Origin: Methanosaeta sp. NSP1
GTDB taxonomy: Archaea; Halobacteriota; Methanosarcinia; Methanotrichales; Methanotrichaceae
NCBI GenBank assembly: GCA_002256595.1
Contig: NOLC01000041.1
Span: 1 to 6,996 of the forward strand
Length of the DNA: 6,996 bases
Reading direction: 5' to 3'
Position 1 is the stretch's first letter; each line of letters begins with the position of its first letter. Made by a program: the position numbers and the translations under genes. Shown piece after piece: positions 5,830-6,996 of the stretch. Under the pieces are notes generated by a model. The model did not search any database. It worked only from the letters and a program-made list of their open reading frames with translations, and was not told where the DNA came from.

Positions 5830-6996
5830 TTGTTGCAGGTGGAGAATCTGTCCAAAACCTACCGCCAGAAGGACAGGGAGATTGCGGCTTTAAAGAACAT
5901 CAGCTTTGCCGTAAATCAGGGCGAGATACTGGGACTGGTGGGAAAGAGCGGGGGGGGCAAGAGCACCCTCATGAAGATCCTGAGGGGCATGGAGAGCTTT
6001 GACTGCGGCAAGATCCTCCTGGACGGCCTGACCATCACCCCCGACTCCGGGGATGATGTGAAGAGAGCTCAGATGTCGGTCACAGCCATTCACTTGCAGA
6101 GGGACTTTGCCCTCTGGACGGAGAGCGCTGTGAAAAATGTGGTGCGGCGGGTCCACTCCCGAAGCACAGGTTACGAGGTTCTGCCCATCCCCGAGGACCA
6201 TAATTATCAGGAAATGTATCAAGAGGCCCTTTACTACCTGCGTCTGGTGGGCCTGGAAAAGAAAGCTCATCACCTGGCCACGGTGCTCTCCGGCGGGGAG
6301 AAGCAGAGGCTGCTCATAGCCAGGCAGTTGGCCAGGAAGCCCAAGATCCTGCTTTTGGACGAGCCTGCTACCATGGCCTGTCCCGCCACCAAGCAAGAGG
6401 TGCTGGACACCATTAAGACTGTGAACCGAGAGCTGAATCTGACCATAATCGTGGTCTCTCATCTCCCCGAGATTCATGCCTTCCTGGCGGACAGGCTCAT
6501 CTGGCTGGAGGGAGGAGAGATCGTGGCCGAGGGCAAGCCGACAGAGATACTGACCAGGTTCCTGGCAGGCATGGGCGAGGTACAGCCCCTGGCAGTCAGA
6601 TCCAATCCAGAGCCCCTTATCCGGGTGAGAGGCCTTTACAAGAGAAACTGCCTGGTGAGCACGGGTGAGGTCCTGGAGGTTCTGGCCATGAAGGACATCA
6701 ACTTCGATATCAACCAGGGGGAGATCACCTCCATCATCGGCAACAGCGGCGGAGGCAAGACCACCCTTCTCAAGATCATGCAGGGAGTGAGGATGCCGGA
6801 CGAGGGCAGCGTCTTTTACCGGCACGGCCAGAACTGGGTGGACATGATGGTCTACTCTCCGGAGAGGATGGAGGTACGTCAGGGCCTGGGCATCATGTAC
6901 CAGGAGTTTGCCCTTTATGCCGGAGAGATGATCATAGAGCAGATCGCCTATCAGTTGGGGGTCAAGGGCACCGATGTCGTCGAGAACGCCCGGGCG
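5830..6996 (+). CDS. atwA: Methyl-coenzyme M reductase activation component A2 (tandem ABC ATPase), 3' end outside window
   Basis: Component A2 is a soluble twin-ABC ATPase that supports ATP-dependent reductive activation of methyl-CoM reductase, the nickel-F430 enzyme that forms methane. The window holds 389 codons, open to its last base; from memory the family is about 530 residues. First ABC domain: Walker A GKSGGGKST (38-46), Q-loop Gln90, signature LSGGE (153-157), Walker B ILLLDEP (173-179) and H-loop His211. After Walker B comes ATMACPATKQEVLD instead of the usual SALD-type D-loop; I recall this as characteristic of A2 proteins. Second domain: begins near 263, Walker A GNSGGGKTT (304-312), Q-loop Gln358; its signature and Walker B lie beyond the edge. 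There are no membrane segments, so it is not a transporter subunit. An in-frame TAA at 5809-5811 excludes longer starts; TTG 5830 is preferred and TTG 5833 is the alternative. Another soluble twin ABC protein is the less likely reading. Confidence 0.92.
   Translation, partial: MLQVENLSKTYRQKDREIAALKNISFAVNQGEILGLVGKSGGGKSTLMKILRGMESFDCGKILLDGLTITPDSGDDVKRAQMSVTAIHLQRDFALWTESAVKNVVRRVHSRSTGYEVLPIPEDHNYQEMYQEALYYLRLVGLEKKAHHLATVLSGGEKQRLLIARQLARKPKILLLDEPATMACPATKQEVLDTIKTVNRELNLTIIVVSHLPEIHAFLADRLIWLEGGEIVAEGKPTEILTRFLAGMGEVQPLAVRSNPEPLIRVRGLYKRNCLVSTGEVLEVLAMKDINFDINQGEITSIIGNSGGGKTTLLKIMQGVRMPDEGSVFYRHGQNWVDMMVYSPERMEVRQGLGIMYQEFALYAGEMIIEQIAYQLGVKGTDVVENARA

Noticed and set aside
5890..6825. 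Long minus-strand open frame of about 311 codons inside atwA.
   Set aside because: It lies opposite an unmistakable twin-ABC protein and has low-complexity composition, with no start signal or family match.
1..6996. CRISPR arrays, tRNA or rRNA genes, insertion sequences.
   Set aside because: I saw no regularly spaced repeats, no cloverleaf-like segments and no transposase coding in any frame.

Overview
The window looks like part of a methanogenic archaeon's chromosome, most likely a Methanothrix/Methanosaeta-type member of the Methanosarcinales. The strongest evidence is an atwA-like gene at the right edge, encoding component A2 of the methyl-coenzyme M reductase activation system, which is a methanogen hallmark. 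It sits directly behind an archaeal-type methionyl-tRNA synthetase. TATA-box promoters with very short leaders, TTG starts, heavy AGG/AGA arginine use and several Sec-exported, sequon-rich proteins agree with this. The genus is inference; the methanogen assignment is firm.

Layout. The left half (198-3604) carries four minus-strand genes, all predicted to be exported: a small protein ending in WLPCC (198-653), a TPR-repeat protein (728-1399), and two paralogous surface or extracellular proteins (1527-2450 and 2588-3604). The paralogs share a two-domain beta-type architecture, an FTL-x-DQWGW-x-Y signature and a homologous helical tail. The gap between them (2451-2587) holds a GC-rich hairpin followed by a T-run, a probable terminator for the upstream gene. 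It also holds a well-placed TATA box and a perfect 7-bp inverted repeat over the predicted transcription start of the downstream gene, a candidate operator. The first 197 bases contain no gene I can support.

The right half (3795-6996) is a plus-strand pair. metG is complete, with HLGH and KFSKS motifs, two zinc knuckles and a C-terminal tRNA-binding domain. atwA follows 13 bases later and runs off the window after its second Walker A and Q-loop. Both genes appear to start at a tandem TTG TTG behind a Shine-Dalgarno sequence. The 190-bp divergent region between the halves has a near-symmetric TATA box and an apparent decayed 66-bp-offset duplicate of the metG 5' end.

Functionally the right half is housekeeping: Met-tRNA charging and ATP-dependent activation of the methane-forming enzyme. 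The left half is a small cluster of uncharacterised exported proteins. It is the part most likely to hold undescribed biology, but the sequence does not reveal its biochemical role.
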